From positions 1 to 64,000 of the forward strand of contig JAKAQP010000003.1 in NCBI GenBank assembly GCA_021822485.1: 64,000 nt of DNA. The letters are read 5' to 3'. The notes beneath the pieces are model-generated. The model was not told the origin of the DNA and did not search any database. It saw only the letters and a program-made list of their open reading frames with translations. Made by a program: the position numbers and the translations under genes. This DNA is from a bacterium. Lineage in GTDB: Bacteria; SZUA-79; Acidulodesulfobacterales; Acidulodesulfobacteraceae. Shown here piece after piece: positions 26,258-35,565 of the stretch. Within the stretch, counting starts at the first letter, position 1, and every line of letters starts with the position of its first letter.

Positions 26258-28759
26258 TCATTTTTCTAACGCTATTAAAATATTATCGTCGGAGGTCTTA
26301 AAATCTGCTTTATCGGAAAAGATTAAACGCTCGGCCCTGACTGCCGACCTTATATCGCCGGAAATATCATTTACGATTTCTATATAGTCCTGATTTAACG
26401 CCTGAATTAAGATTTTATGAACTTTATGATTCTGGTGAAGATTTAAATTAGTGCGCAGTTTCCTGGAAGCATCAAGAATATTCAGCAATATAGTCGAGTA
26501 TTTTAAAGAATCTTTAAAAACTAAATCGTTTCTAAACTCCGGCCAAAAAGATTTATGTATGCTTTTATCTTTTTCATATCTTTTATAGAACGACAGATAG
26601 AGTTCCTCGGTTATAAAAGGCATAAAAGGCGCAAACATTTTAACGGCATTTAAAGAAATAAAATACATAATATTCAGCAGAGGTTTTTTTCTTTCGGTGC
26701 TTTCTTCGTTTTCGTCCCAAAACACGTTTTTTATAATTTCAAGATAGTTATCGCAGTATGAATTATAGAAAAAATCCTGCAGAGCTCTCATGCACAGAGA
26801 ATATTCGTAAGACTCCATATAATTGCAGCAAGATTTCAGCGTGTTTTCGAATTCCGTCAATATCCATTCGTCTATGCGGCTAAGTTTAAGGTCTTTTATA
26901 TTTTTTTCGTAAGGATTAAAATCGGATTCTACGTTTGTTATCAAAAATCTTGCGGCGTTCCATATTTTAATAGTCAATCTTCTGCCGTTTGCAACGTCTT
27001 CTTCGCTGAAACGAAGGTCTTGCCCTAAATTTGCCTTAGATGCCCAGTATCTTAGGGCATCTGCCGAGTACTTGACGGTTATCTCTTCGGGGCTTACAAA
27101 ATTTCCCAAGCTTTTAGACATCTTCTTTCCGTTTTTGTCTAAACCCCATCCGCTTATCATTACGTCTTTGAAAGGTATGTCTCCCGTATGGTAAACTGAT
27201 TTTACGACCGTATAAAAAAGCCATGTGCGTATAATTTCCTGCGCCTGCGGACGCAGCCCCATAGGATAAATAATATTATAAAGTTTTTTGCTCTCTGCGT
27301 CTTCATATGACCATAATGAATTTATAAGAGGCGTAAGCGACGACGTCATCCATGTATCCATAACGTCGTTTTCGGGAGTCAATTTGCTTCCGCCGCATTT
27401 TTTGCATTTCATGTTTACCGGCATACTTACTGCGGGATCCACGGGAAGTTCTTTTTCTGAAGCGACGACGACTTCTCCGCATTCCGCACAGTACCAGACC
27501 GGAAACGGAACTCCGTAAAATCTCTGCCTCGAAATATTCCAGTCCCATTTAAGATTATTAATCCATTCATCGTATCTGGTTTTCATAAACTGAGGATGCC
27601 AGGACATTCTGTTGCCTGCATCTATAAATTTTTCTTTATTTTCTAAAATTTTTATAAACCACTGTTCTGCTAAAATAAATTCGACCGGAGTCGAACATCT
27701 GTCGTGAACTCCGACGTTATGATTCAGAGGCTTTTCCGACTTTATCAGTAACATTTTTCTTAAATCTTCGACTATGCCTTTTTTAGCGTCCCTAACGTTT
27801 AATCCTTTATAGCCGCCGGATAATTCGTTTAATCTTCCCGACCTGTCTATTATAATTGCCGTGTCTAAACTATGTTCTTTCCATTTCTTAACGTCTTCCG
27901 CATCGCCCCACGTACAGACCATCATAAGACCCGAACCGTAAGACATATCTACGGACTCGTCGTATTTAACCGGAACATTTTTATTGTACAGCGGAGTTTT
28001 GACGCTCTTTCCTTCCAGAAAACGATATCTTTCGTCCGACGGATTAGCGTAAACGGCGACGCATCCTCCGAGCAGTTCGGGACGCGTCGTAGATATAATA
28101 AGGCTTTTGCCTTCGTCTGATTTAAATTCTATATCGTACAGTACGCCTGCAAATTCTTCCAGTACTACGTCCGCCTGGGCAAGAGAAGTCCTGCACTGCG
28201 GACACCAAAGTATAGGTTCGTTGCGCCTCTCGATAAGGCCTTTGCCGTAAAGGCCGAGAAAAGATTTCTGAGCGGTCTTTCTGCATCTTTCGTCTATAGT
28301 GGAATACGATAAACTATAGTCGGCGCTTATTCCTACCGATCTCCATAGCGATTTGTATATATCTATTCCTATTTTTGTTTCTTTAAGGCATAAATCTATA
28401 AATTCTTCTCTCGTAATTTTAGATTTATTGATTTTATATTTTTTTTCTACGTAACGTTCGGTCGGAAGACCGTTGTCGTCGAAACCCATGGGATAGAAAA
28501 CGTTAAAACCTTTCATCCTTTTATATCTTATAATAAATTCCGCCTGCGAGTAACTCATTACGTGTCCGACATGCAGATGCGCCGACGAAACATAAGGAGG
28601 CGGAGTATCGACCGAATAAACGTCTCTTCCATTATCTTCCGAAGAAAATTTATAAATATCGTTGTCTTCCCAATATTTAGATATTTTTTCCTCTACCGAT
28701 TTGTGATCGTAATTTTTAGGAAAATCTTTGAAGTTTGCAAAATCGTTTTTTTCTTGCAT
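26258..28759 (-). CDS. valS: Valyl-tRNA synthetase (archaeal/rickettsial type)
   Basis: An 833-residue class I synthetase. The HIGH motif is HLHVGH and KMSKS is KKMSKSLGN. The sequence GFDDNGLPTERYVEKKY after HIGH resembles archaeal and rickettsial ValS, not the longer E. coli type (TDHAGIATQ). Two zinc-ribbon-like Cys sets are seen (CPQC; CAECG...CKKCGG). It lacks the long C-terminal coiled coil of the bacterial type, explaining its shorter length. Faces dnaX divergently. Identity as ValS and not IleS is supported by a separate ileS in the window. Confidence 0.9.
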   Translation of the reverse strand: MQEKNDFANFKDFPKNYDHKSVEEKISKYWEDNDIYKFSSEDNGRDVYSVDTPPPYVSSAHLHVGHVMSYSQAEFIIRYKRMKGFNVFYPMGFDDNGLPTERYVEKKYKINKSKITREEFIDLCLKETKIGIDIYKSLWRSVGISADYSLSYSTIDERCRKTAQKSFLGLYGKGLIERRNEPILWCPQCRTSLAQADVVLEEFAGVLYDIEFKSDEGKSLIISTTRPELLGGCVAVYANPSDERYRFLEGKSVKTPLYNKNVPVKYDESVDMSYGSGLMMVCTWGDAEDVKKWKEHSLDTAIIIDRSGRLNELSGGYKGLNVRDAKKGIVEDLRKMLLIKSEKPLNHNVGVHDRCSTPVEFILAEQWFIKILENKEKFIDAGNRMSWHPQFMKTRYDEWINNLKWDWNISRQRFYGVPFPVWYCAECGEVVVASEKELPVDPAVSMPVNMKCKKCGGSKLTPENDVMDTWMTSSLTPLINSLWSYEDAESKKLYNIIYPMGLRPQAQEIIRTWLFYTVVKSVYHTGDIPFKDVMISGWGLDKNGKKMSKSLGNFVSPEEITVKYSADALRYWASKANLGQDLRFSEEDVANGRRLTIKIWNAARFLITNVESDFNPYEKNIKDLKLSRIDEWILTEFENTLKSCCNYMESYEYSLCMRALQDFFYNSYCDNYLEIIKNVFWDENEESTERKKPLLNIMYFISLNAVKMFAPFMPFITEELYLSFYKRYEKDKSIHKSFWPEFRNDLVFKDSLKYSTILLNILDASRKLRTNLNLHQNHKVHKILIQALNQDYIEIVNDISGDIRSAVRAERLIFSDKADFKTSDDNILIALEK

Positions 28760-28796
28760 AGTTTTTCAAGTTTAGCAATTTTTTATTAAAAAATCA

Positions 28797-28826
28797 ACTT
28801 TCCTTATAGAACACTTTCCTTATAGA
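28797..28826. repeat. Two direct copies of ACTTTCCTTATAGA
   Basis: A 14-base sequence at 28797-28810 is repeated exactly at 28813-28826, two bases apart, in the valS-dnaX divergent region. It may be an operator or a slipped duplication; nothing more can be said. Confidence 0.6.
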
Positions 28827-28828
28827 TA

Positions 28829-28890
28829 CGGGGACATAATTAAATTCTGTCCCCGTCACAAAATGGAATAAGGTGACAGAAGGAAATTAA
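28829..28890. repeat. REP-like palindromic repeat
   Basis: CGGGGACA...TGTCCCCG forms an eight-pair stem around AT-rich ATTAAATTC (28829-28855). GTCACAAAATGG and a partial second arm GGTGACAGAAGGAAATT follow. Same family as the acpP-fabG and recR-ffh repeats. It lies just before dnaX. Confidence 0.7.
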
Positions 28891-28909
28891 ATATGATATA
28901 ATTATTAAA

Positions 28910-30433
28910 ATGTACCAGGTGCTTGCACGAAAATATAGACCCGGGATTTTCGACGAGATAATAGGGCAGGATGCAATCGTTCAAACCCTGAAAAATGCGG
29001 TAATAAACGACAGGCTTTCTCACGCATATATATTTACCGGAACCAGAGGCGTAGGCAAAACATCTATTGCCAGAATACTCGCAAAATCCATCAACTGCGA
29101 AAACGGTCCGACGGCTAATCCTTGCGGCGTGTGTTCGGCCTGCGTCCAAATTCAGAACGGAAGTTCGGTGGACGTCATAGAAATAGACGGTGCATCGAAT
29201 ACCGGAGTCGATTCGGTAAGAGAGTTAAAAGAAAACATAATATATTCGCCGCAAAGTTTAAGATTTAAAATCTATATAATAGACGAAGTCCATATGTTAT
29301 CCAACAGTGCGTTTAACGCTCTGTTAAAAACTCTGGAAGAACCTCCGGCTCACGCAAAATTTATCTTTGCCACTACCGAAATTCATAAAGTTCCGGAAAC
29401 TATTTTATCGAGATGCCAGAGATTCAACTTTAAACGGATACCGACGAAAATAATATTCGAAAAATTGAAGGATATCGCCAAAGCCGAAAACATTAACGCT
29501 GCTGACGAAAATCTAATGATTATAGCGTCTCTTGCCGACGGTTCGCTGAGAGATTCGCTTTCAATTTTCGACACGGTTATATCTTATTTCGGAAACGATA
29601 TTAAAGAAGACGTATCCGGCGTTCTGGGACTTACGTCTAAATCGATAACTTCAAAACTCATATCTTCTATATTCGATAAAGATTATGAAGGGTCGCTGAA
29701 AGCGGTAAAAGAAATTTACGATTCCGGAGCGGACTTAAGACAGTTCATGAAACAGGCGGCGCATTATATAAGAAACATAATAATCGTTAAATTGCGCTAT
29801 AAAGACCTTATATACGACTTAACCGACGAAGAAATTAAAACTATAGAACCCCTTGCGGAGCAAAAATCCCTTGAAGAGCTTTTAGATATGCTCGACGCAA
29901 TGATTAACGCCGACGTCAAATTTCAAAGAATTTCTTCGCCTTTATTAATGATGGAATTGACTATTTTCAGGCTGTTTAACGTTCCGGATAAAAAAAACGT
30001 GACCGAACTTATTTTAAAAATCAATGAATTAAAAAATCAAACTAAACATAATTACGGAACGGCAGAATCAATAAAACCTTATATGCCTATTGAAACGAAG
30101 TCTGCCGAAAAACAGAATACTATTATAAATAACCGGCTGAACGAAGAAAGATACGTTCAAGCTAAACCGGTCGAAGCGTTTAAGCAAATCGAGCCAAAAA
30201 AAGATTCCGGACAGTTTTTTGAACATGAAAAACTATTCGAACATTTTTCAAAAATGGACGAAAAGATAAATGAAAAAGAAAAAATAACAAAACCAAAAAA
30301 TTTTCAAACGGAAGAACTGCATCAGAAAGATTTTCAAAAAGACTTCCCCGAAAAAACAATAACGGGCGATAAAATAATAGAAAGTATAAAAGAAGTATTC
30401 GGCGACAGTATTAAAAGAATAGATAAAATATAA
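28910..30433 (+). CDS. dnaX: DNA polymerase III subunits gamma/tau
   Basis: A 507-residue clamp-loader ATPase. Walker A is GTRGVGKTS, the zinc module CENGPTANPCGVCSAC, Walker B DEVHMLS and the SRC motif ILSRCQRF. Domain III ends near residue 360. A charged, low-complexity tau tail follows, ending in a short conserved-looking segment (IIESIKEVFGDSIKRI). Starts the dnaX-ybaB-recR unit. No clear frameshift slippery sequence was recognised. Confidence 0.95.
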   Translation: MYQVLARKYRPGIFDEIIGQDAIVQTLKNAVINDRLSHAYIFTGTRGVGKTSIARILAKSINCENGPTANPCGVCSACVQIQNGSSVDVIEIDGASNTGVDSVRELKENIIYSPQSLRFKIYIIDEVHMLSNSAFNALLKTLEEPPAHAKFIFATTEIHKVPETILSRCQRFNFKRIPTKIIFEKLKDIAKAENINAADENLMIIASLADGSLRDSLSIFDTVISYFGNDIKEDVSGVLGLTSKSITSKLISSIFDKDYEGSLKAVKEIYDSGADLRQFMKQAAHYIRNIIIVKLRYKDLIYDLTDEEIKTIEPLAEQKSLEELLDMLDAMINADVKFQRISSPLLMMELTIFRLFNVPDKKNVTELILKINELKNQTKHNYGTAESIKPYMPIETKSAEKQNTIINNRLNEERYVQAKPVEAFKQIEPKKDSGQFFEHEKLFEHFSKMDEKINEKEKITKPKNFQTEELHQKDFQKDFPEKTITGDKIIESIKEVFGDSIKRIDKI

Positions 30434-30528
30434 CGCTATTAAAAGTTAAACGTTTGCAAAAAAATAAAAAATTAAATAAAATATATTAAAATTTAAAAAT
30501 CTATTAAAATAAATTGGAGGCTCATAAA

Positions 30529-30843
30529 ATGTCGAAAAATATCGCCGGAATGTTAAAACAGGCGCAGAAACTTCAATCCGATATGCTTAAAATGCAGGAA
30601 GAATTAGGTTCTAAAACGGTAGAAGCAAGCGCCGGCGGAGGAATGGTTACTGCAAAAGTAAACGGAAAGCAGGAACTGCTTGAAATAAATATAGATAAAA
30701 CGGTCGTAAATCCCGACGACGTCGAAATGCTTCAGGACCTTATAGTAGCTTCCATTAACGAAGCCCTTAATAAATCTAAAGATATGGTAACCGGAGAAAT
30801 GTCTAAATTAACGGGCGGGCTTAATATACCCGGTCTTTTTTAA
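30529..30843 (+). CDS. ybaB: YbaB/EbfC nucleoid-associated protein
   Basis: About 104 residues, a DNA-binding dimeric tweezer protein usually found between dnaX and recR. Motifs: MLKQAQKLQSDMLKMQEEL and VEASAGGGMVTAKVNGKQELLEI. The track start at 30514 is a TTG that overlaps the ribosome binding site (TTGGAGG), so I use the ATG at 30529 which follows it at 8 bases. Confidence 0.94.
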   Translation: MSKNIAGMLKQAQKLQSDMLKMQEELGSKTVEASAGGGMVTAKVNGKQELLEINIDKTVVNPDDVEMLQDLIVASINEALNKSKDMVTGEMSKLTGGLNIPGLF

Positions 30844-30854
30844 CGGGTTGCTTT

Positions 30855-31460
30855 ATGTCTTTAAACCATTCTGATTACGTTAAAGATATAGTATTCGCAT
30901 TTAAAAAACTCCCCGGCATAGGCGAAAGATCTGCAAGAAGGCTTGCATTTTACTTATTGTCACAGAACGAATCCGTAGCTTACGGTCTTGCGGATGCAAT
31001 AAAAAATGCCAAACAAAACATAAAATTATGCCAAAAATGTTTTAATCTAAGCTCCGACGATATCTGCCATATATGCGGCAACCCGTCGAGAAACGGAAAA
31101 CAGCTTTGCATAGTAGAAAATCCCGAAATAATATACGTATTTGAAAAGAGCGGAAATTATAACGGTTATTATCATGTATTGCACGGTTTAATAAATCCGC
31201 TGGAAGGGGTAACGCCGTCCGATTTAAAGCTTAAAGAGCTTGCGAGCAGAGTAGAAATCGGCGGTTTTGAAGAGATTATACTTGCGCTTAATCCAAACTC
31301 CAACGGGGAAGCTACCTCTATATATATACAGAAAATTTTATCGCCTTATAACGTCCGCATTTCCGCTTTGGCAAGAGGGATACCCATAGGCTCCGATTTA
31401 GAATATGTGGACAAAGACACTCTCTCGGAAGCCATTAATTATAGAAAAAAATTCGATTAA
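30855..31460 (+). CDS. recR: Recombination protein RecR
   Basis: A 201-residue recombinational-repair protein of normal length. N-terminal helix-hairpin-helix KKLPGIGERSARRLAFYLL, zinc finger CQKCFNLSSDDICHICGNPSR and Toprim domain (LCIVENPEIIYVFEKSG...YHVLHGLINPLEGVTPSDL). Twelve bases after ybaB. Confidence 0.97.
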   Translation: MSLNHSDYVKDIVFAFKKLPGIGERSARRLAFYLLSQNESVAYGLADAIKNAKQNIKLCQKCFNLSSDDICHICGNPSRNGKQLCIVENPEIIYVFEKSGNYNGYYHVLHGLINPLEGVTPSDLKLKELASRVEIGGFEEIILALNPNSNGEATSIYIQKILSPYNVRISALARGIPIGSDLEYVDKDTLSEAINYRKKFD

Positions 31461-31461
31461 G

Positions 31462-33771
31462 ATGAACAATAAGGTTTTACTTATATCGATTGACAACCTC
31501 AGATACGACTGTGTAAGTTATATTAAGAACAGGCCTCATCTTAAACAATTTTACGTCGAAAATTTAGTCGATACACCCACGTTAGACAAAATCGCCGAAA
31601 ACTCAACGGTTTTTACGGATTTTTTTTCAACATCGAGCTATACTACCGCTGCGCATGCTTCTTTATTCACCGGATTGCTACAGCCCAAGCACGGTTTAAG
31701 GCCTTTTTTTTATAAAAAAATGAGGGCAGACTGTGCGACTCTCGCGGAAATTTACAAGAATAACGGCTATAAAACCATATTCTATTCCGACGTTATAGAA
31801 CTTTTTCAGCCTCTGGGACTGACCAAAGGATTTGATTTTATATGCGCAAACGATATTAATCCGCTTTTTAAACAAATTTCTCTTTTAGAAAACGAAAAGG
31901 TGTTCTGTTTTATACATCTTTTCGACATTCACGAACCTTATATTTTTTCGCAAAATTATAACGAAAACCATTATAACGACGACTATTTTGCATTCATCAA
32001 CAAAATGTCATCTTTATATAAAATACCAGTTCAGAACAATAATCCTTTCACTCTCTGGAATAATTTTTCCGGAAAAGTAAATTACGGGGTACAAATTATG
32101 CTTCCCCCATATATTTACGGCGTCAATAAATTCGACAAAGGACGATTTAGGCTTATATATGGTTTTTTAAAAAATACGGGGTATTTTAACGATGAAAATA
32201 TCTATTCTATTTTTGCCGACCACGGAGAAGGCAGAATAGTTTTCTACGATATGCCTGTTTTCGGACACATGGGCGAACTTTTCGACGAAGTTATAAAAAT
32301 ACCGCTGATACTGCATGCGCCGCAATTAGAAAAAGGCGTTAATAATAAATTAGCTTCAATAGTTGATTTATTTCCCACGCTAATGTCTTTATCCGGTTTT
32401 AACGCTGTTTCCGACGATAAAAACGCCGCCGCAGTAAATAAAGTTACAAATTTAATTAAAACGGACGGATTATCTTTGTTGGGAGAAAAAGAAAGGGAAT
32501 ACTGCTATTCGGAATTTTGCACGCAAAATATGTATAACGAAATAATGCAATTTTCCGCAGGCGTTTATGACAGAAGCAAAAACGGCGCCTCTTCTAAAGA
32601 CAAATATTTCCTGTCTCAACGCTCAATAAGAACTAAAGACCGTAAATATTTATTTATTCCGGATAATATTTTGCAGTCGGAAGCAAAAAAAATCATAGAA
32701 AACATAAATCTTTCCGATGAAGACTTTATAATAGAAATGTTTAACTCAGTTATGAGAAAAAGGGTCAGCAAACCCGAATACCTGTTTCTCCTCAATTCGC
32801 TTAAATCGAAACAGACTGCGAGACAAAACATTTATCAAAGCATGATAACTTCGGAAATTTATAACAGGCCTAAAAATTATTTCTTTGACCTTATAAACGA
32901 TCCGCTCGAAGAAAATTTTAACTTGCTAAATATCTCTCTTTCGGATTCAATAAAATATATAGAAATATTAAACGAAATAGAAAGCCATTCATTTATAAGC
33001 GAAAACTTATTCGACGATAAAAGTGCAACCGGCAAAAACGGCGCACGCATTATATTTAACCAGCCGGAATCCGATAAAAACATAGCGGCTGAATCTCTTG
33101 CGCTTCTTGAACAAAAAATTTCGCTCGGTATAGAAATTATTAAAGAAGCGGAAGACAGATATGGAGATAAAATCGGCATAGCATTCACGGGCGGTAAAGA
33201 TTCAACCGTTTTATTAGACTTGATAAGACGTTCGAAAAATGGGAAAATACCTTTTAAGGTTATTACCATAGATACGTCGGCAGAATTCCCCGAAATTAAA
33301 GAATTTATGGAAAAATTAAAATCCGCTTGGAACTTCGAAATTGTAAAATACTCAAACAATGAAGCGCTTCGGCAAAAATATCCTATAGCTAAAGATAAAA
33401 CCGACTGCTGCAACACTCTTAAAACTATTCCTCTTAAGGAGTCTATTAAAGATCTTCATCTTAAAGCTATGTTTACCGGAATAAGAAGGGATGAAAACGA
33501 AGCAAGGGCAAACGAATCATTTTTTTCTAAAAGAAAAGACCCCCACCATTTCAGAGTCCATCCTTTGCTTCATTTTACGGAAAAAGATATATGGGATTAT
33601 ATTAAGTTTAATAATCTTCCATACTGCAATCTGTATGAACAGGGTTACAGATCTTTAGACTGCGCGCCTTGCACTCATATAACGGCAGAAAAAGATGCCG
33701 CCGAGCGCTCCGGGCGCTCACAGGATAAAGAAGCCGCTATGGACAAACTGCGTCAGCTTGGATATTTTTGA
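31462..33771 (+). CDS. Fusion: alkaline-phosphatase/sulfatase-fold domain plus CysH/CysD-like PP-loop domain
   Basis: A 769-residue cytoplasmic protein (no signal peptide). The ORF track starts inside recR at 31405; the ATG at 31462 right after the recR stop fits the sulfatase domain start. The N-terminal part (about 1-370) is alkaline-phosphatase fold: SIDNLRYDC metal Asp, YTTAAHASLFTG nucleophile region, and ADHGEG. The nucleophile position is Thr, not the Cys/Ser of formylglycine sulfatases. The C-terminal part (about 555-769) is PAPS/APS-reductase-like: PP-loop FTGGKDSTVLL, RRDENEAR, and CC...CAPC spaced by 83 residues as for a 4Fe-4S cluster. The catalytic ECGLH tail of APS reductases is absent. 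Substrate unknown; a sulfur or phosphate ester is guessed. Confidence 0.75.
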   Translation: MNNKVLLISIDNLRYDCVSYIKNRPHLKQFYVENLVDTPTLDKIAENSTVFTDFFSTSSYTTAAHASLFTGLLQPKHGLRPFFYKKMRADCATLAEIYKNNGYKTIFYSDVIELFQPLGLTKGFDFICANDINPLFKQISLLENEKVFCFIHLFDIHEPYIFSQNYNENHYNDDYFAFINKMSSLYKIPVQNNNPFTLWNNFSGKVNYGVQIMLPPYIYGVNKFDKGRFRLIYGFLKNTGYFNDENIYSIFADHGEGRIVFYDMPVFGHMGELFDEVIKIPLILHAPQLEKGVNNKLASIVDLFPTLMSLSGFNAVSDDKNAAAVNKVTNLIKTDGLSLLGEKEREYCYSEFCTQNMYNEIMQFSAGVYDRSKNGASSKDKYFLSQRSIRTKDRKYLFIPDNILQSEAKKIIENINLSDEDFIIEMFNSVMRKRVSKPEYLFLLNSLKSKQTARQNIYQSMITSEIYNRPKNYFFDLINDPLEENFNLLNISLSDSIKYIEILNEIESHSFISENLFDDKSATGKNGARIIFNQPESDKNIAAESLALLEQKISLGIEIIKEAEDRYGDKIGIAFTGGKDSTVLLDLIRRSKNGKIPFKVITIDTSAEFPEIKEFMEKLKSAWNFEIVKYSNNEALRQKYPIAKDKTDCCNTLKTIPLKESIKDLHLKAMFTGIRRDENEARANESFFSKRKDPHHFRVHPLLHFTEKDIWDYIKFNNLPYCNLYEQGYRSLDCAPCTHITAEKDAAERSGRSQDKEAAMDKLRQLGYF

Positions 33772-33783
33772 TTAAATTTGTGA

Positions 33784-33810
33784 CGGTGACAGAATTGAAT
33801 TCTGTCACCG
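33784..33810. repeat. REP-like perfect palindrome GGTGACAGAATT-G-AATTCTGTCACC
   Basis: Thirteen-base arms (CGGTGACAGAATT / AATTCTGTCACCG) pair perfectly around one central base, just after the stop of the fusion gene and upstream of the ffh promoter. It is preceded by AAATTTGTGA, the reverse complement of the TCACAAATTT next to the acpP-fabG copy, so a larger unit is shared. It could also act as a terminator-like hairpin, though no T tract follows. Confidence 0.8.
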
Positions 33811-33819
33811 TATTTATAA

Positions 33820-33857
33820 TTGACATATTTTAAAAAAACTAATAAAATATTAGTTTT
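33820..33857 (+). promoter_or_regulatory. Promoter of the ffh-rpsP operon with overlapping palindrome
   Basis: TTGACA (33820-33825), 17 bases, TAAAAT (33843-33848): near-consensus sigma70. The -10 sits inside a perfect inverted repeat AAAACTAAT-AAAAT-ATTAGTTTT (33835-33857), which may be an operator or a chance AT-rich palindrome. The leader to ffh is about 100 bases. Confidence 0.65.
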
Positions 33858-33955
33858 CAATTATAAAATCTTTATTAATTATTAATTAAGATATTGAATA
33901 AGCTAAAAGCCTGTTCGGTATTTTTAAAAAATTATTTAAATTTTAAATTAACGCA

Positions 33956-35332
33956 ATGTTTGACGGACTTAGTTCAAAACTCGAAAAAGTTTTTAAAAAC
34001 CTTAAAGGTTACGGAAAACTGTCGGAAAAAAATATAGAAGACAGCCTTAAGGAAGTAAGGCTGTCTTTGCTTGAAGCCGACGTAAACTACCTTATAGTAA
34101 AAGAATTTATCGAATCCGTAAAAAATAAGGCCATAGGCGAAAAAGTAGCCGACAGCCTAACCCCTGCCCAGCAGATTATTAAAATAATCAGGAACGAATT
34201 GGTCGAACTGTTGGGAAACAACGAGCCTTTAAATATTAAGGCAAAGCCTCCCGTTATCATAATGCTAATAGGGCTTCAGGGTTCGGGTAAAACGACTACG
34301 GCGGGAAAACTTGCGCTTTATCTTCACAGAATGAAACGGAGCGTATATCTTGTTCCCGCGGACGTTTACAGGCCCGCCGCTATACTTCAGCTTAAAAAAA
34401 TTGGGGCAAGCATAAATATTCCCGTTTACGAAACACCGGAAGAAAACGGTAAAATCATGCAAAAGCCCGACGAAATAGTTAAAAGCGCTATAGAAATTGC
34501 CGAAAAACATGCTTATGATACCATAATAATCGATACTGCGGGAAGGCTTGAAATCGACGAACCTTTAATGGACGAACTTAAACTTCTTAAAAATAAATTT
34601 AATCCAAACGAAATTTTATTCGTGGCAGATTCAATGTTAGGACAGAGCGCGGTTACCGTCGCAAAAACTTTTAACGACGCATTAGGCATATCCGGAGTCG
34701 TACTCACGAAAGTTGACGGCGACGCAAGAGGCGGAGCGGCTCTTTCTATTAAAAAAACCGTCGCTAAACCGATTAAATTCATAGGCATCGGCGAAAAACT
34801 CAGCGATTTAGAAGTCTTTTACGGCGACAGGATAGCCGACAGGATACTCGGCATGGGCGACATATTAAGCCTTATCGAAAAAGCTCAAGAATCCGTAGAC
34901 GAACAATCCGCTAAATCGATAGAAGAATCGCTTAACAAAAAAGATTTTACGGTTAAAGATTTTGCCGAACAGCTGAAAATGATGTCAAAAATAGGGGGGA
35001 TTACACAGATTGCAGGTATGATACCCGGCTTTTCCAAAATAAAGGATAAATTTAATCCTGAAGCGGCGGAAAAAGAGATAGTTAAAATTAAGGCTATTAT
35101 TAATTCTATGACGGAAAAAGAAAGGCTGAACCCCGACATATTAAACGGCGGAAGGCGCAAAAGAATCGCTTTCGGAAGCGGCACTACCGTCAATGACGTT
35201 AATATCTTTATAAATAAATTTGAAGAAGTAAAAAAAATTATGAAGTCTTTCAAAAAGAACAAAATGGGTTCTTTAAAAAATATCAATAATATTAAAAACA
35301 TGTTTAACAAAGGAGATTTCAAGTGGCGGTAA
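33956..35332 (+). CDS. ffh: Signal recognition particle protein
   Basis: A 458-residue SRP54 GTPase. N domain, G domain with GLQGSGKTTTAGKLA, DTAGRLEIDEPL, TKVDGDARGGAAL, and M domain with GMGDILSLIEKAQE...MIPG and SGTTVNDVNIFINKFEEVKK. It targets membrane proteins with 4.5S RNA (not found in this window). The ATG has no obvious Shine-Dalgarno. Ends overlapping rpsP. Confidence 0.97.
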   Translation: MFDGLSSKLEKVFKNLKGYGKLSEKNIEDSLKEVRLSLLEADVNYLIVKEFIESVKNKAIGEKVADSLTPAQQIIKIIRNELVELLGNNEPLNIKAKPPVIIMLIGLQGSGKTTTAGKLALYLHRMKRSVYLVPADVYRPAAILQLKKIGASINIPVYETPEENGKIMQKPDEIVKSAIEIAEKHAYDTIIIDTAGRLEIDEPLMDELKLLKNKFNPNEILFVADSMLGQSAVTVAKTFNDALGISGVVLTKVDGDARGGAALSIKKTVAKPIKFIGIGEKLSDLEVFYGDRIADRILGMGDILSLIEKAQESVDEQSAKSIEESLNKKDFTVKDFAEQLKMMSKIGGITQIAGMIPGFSKIKDKFNPEAAEKEIVKIKAIINSMTEKERLNPDILNGGRRKRIAFGSGTTVNDVNIFINKFEEVKKIMKSFKKNKMGSLKNINNIKNMFNKGDFKWR

Positions 35333-35565
35333 AAATCAGATTATCTAGAATCGGTTCTCACAAAAAACCTTTTTACAGAATCGTAGCGGCTTCAGGAGAA
35401 AAAGCCGTGCAGAAAAAATTTATCGAAATACTGGGGACTTACAATCCATGCGCTGATAAAGACGTCCAGTTTAATATCGATAAGGACAAATTCGACAAGT
35501 GGGTAAGTTTGGGGGCAAAACCGAGCGATACCGTTATGACGTTAGTAAAAAAACAGGCTAAATGA
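35323..35565 (+). CDS. rpsP: 30S ribosomal protein S16
   Basis: An 80-residue ribosomal protein: VKIRLSRIGSHKKPFYRIVAASG and LGTYNPCA. The start is GTG at 35323, overlapping the last codons of ffh; AAGGAG lies 7 bases upstream and supports it. Overlaps rimM by 4 bases. Confidence 0.97.
   Translation: MAVKIRLSRIGSHKKPFYRIVAASGEKAVQKKFIEILGTYNPCADKDVQFNIDKDKFDKWVSLGAKPSDTVMTLVKKQAK

Noticed and set aside
31462-32600. Formylglycine-dependent sulfatase
   Set aside because: The CxPxR/SxPxR motif is absent; the corresponding position reads TTAAHASLFTG.
32877-33416. 179-residue minus-strand ORF
   Set aside because: Shadow of the sulfatase-fold/CysH fusion gene.
28760-33955. 4.5S SRP RNA gene near dnaX or ffh
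   Set aside because: The gaps hold repeats and promoters but no recognisable SRP RNA core.
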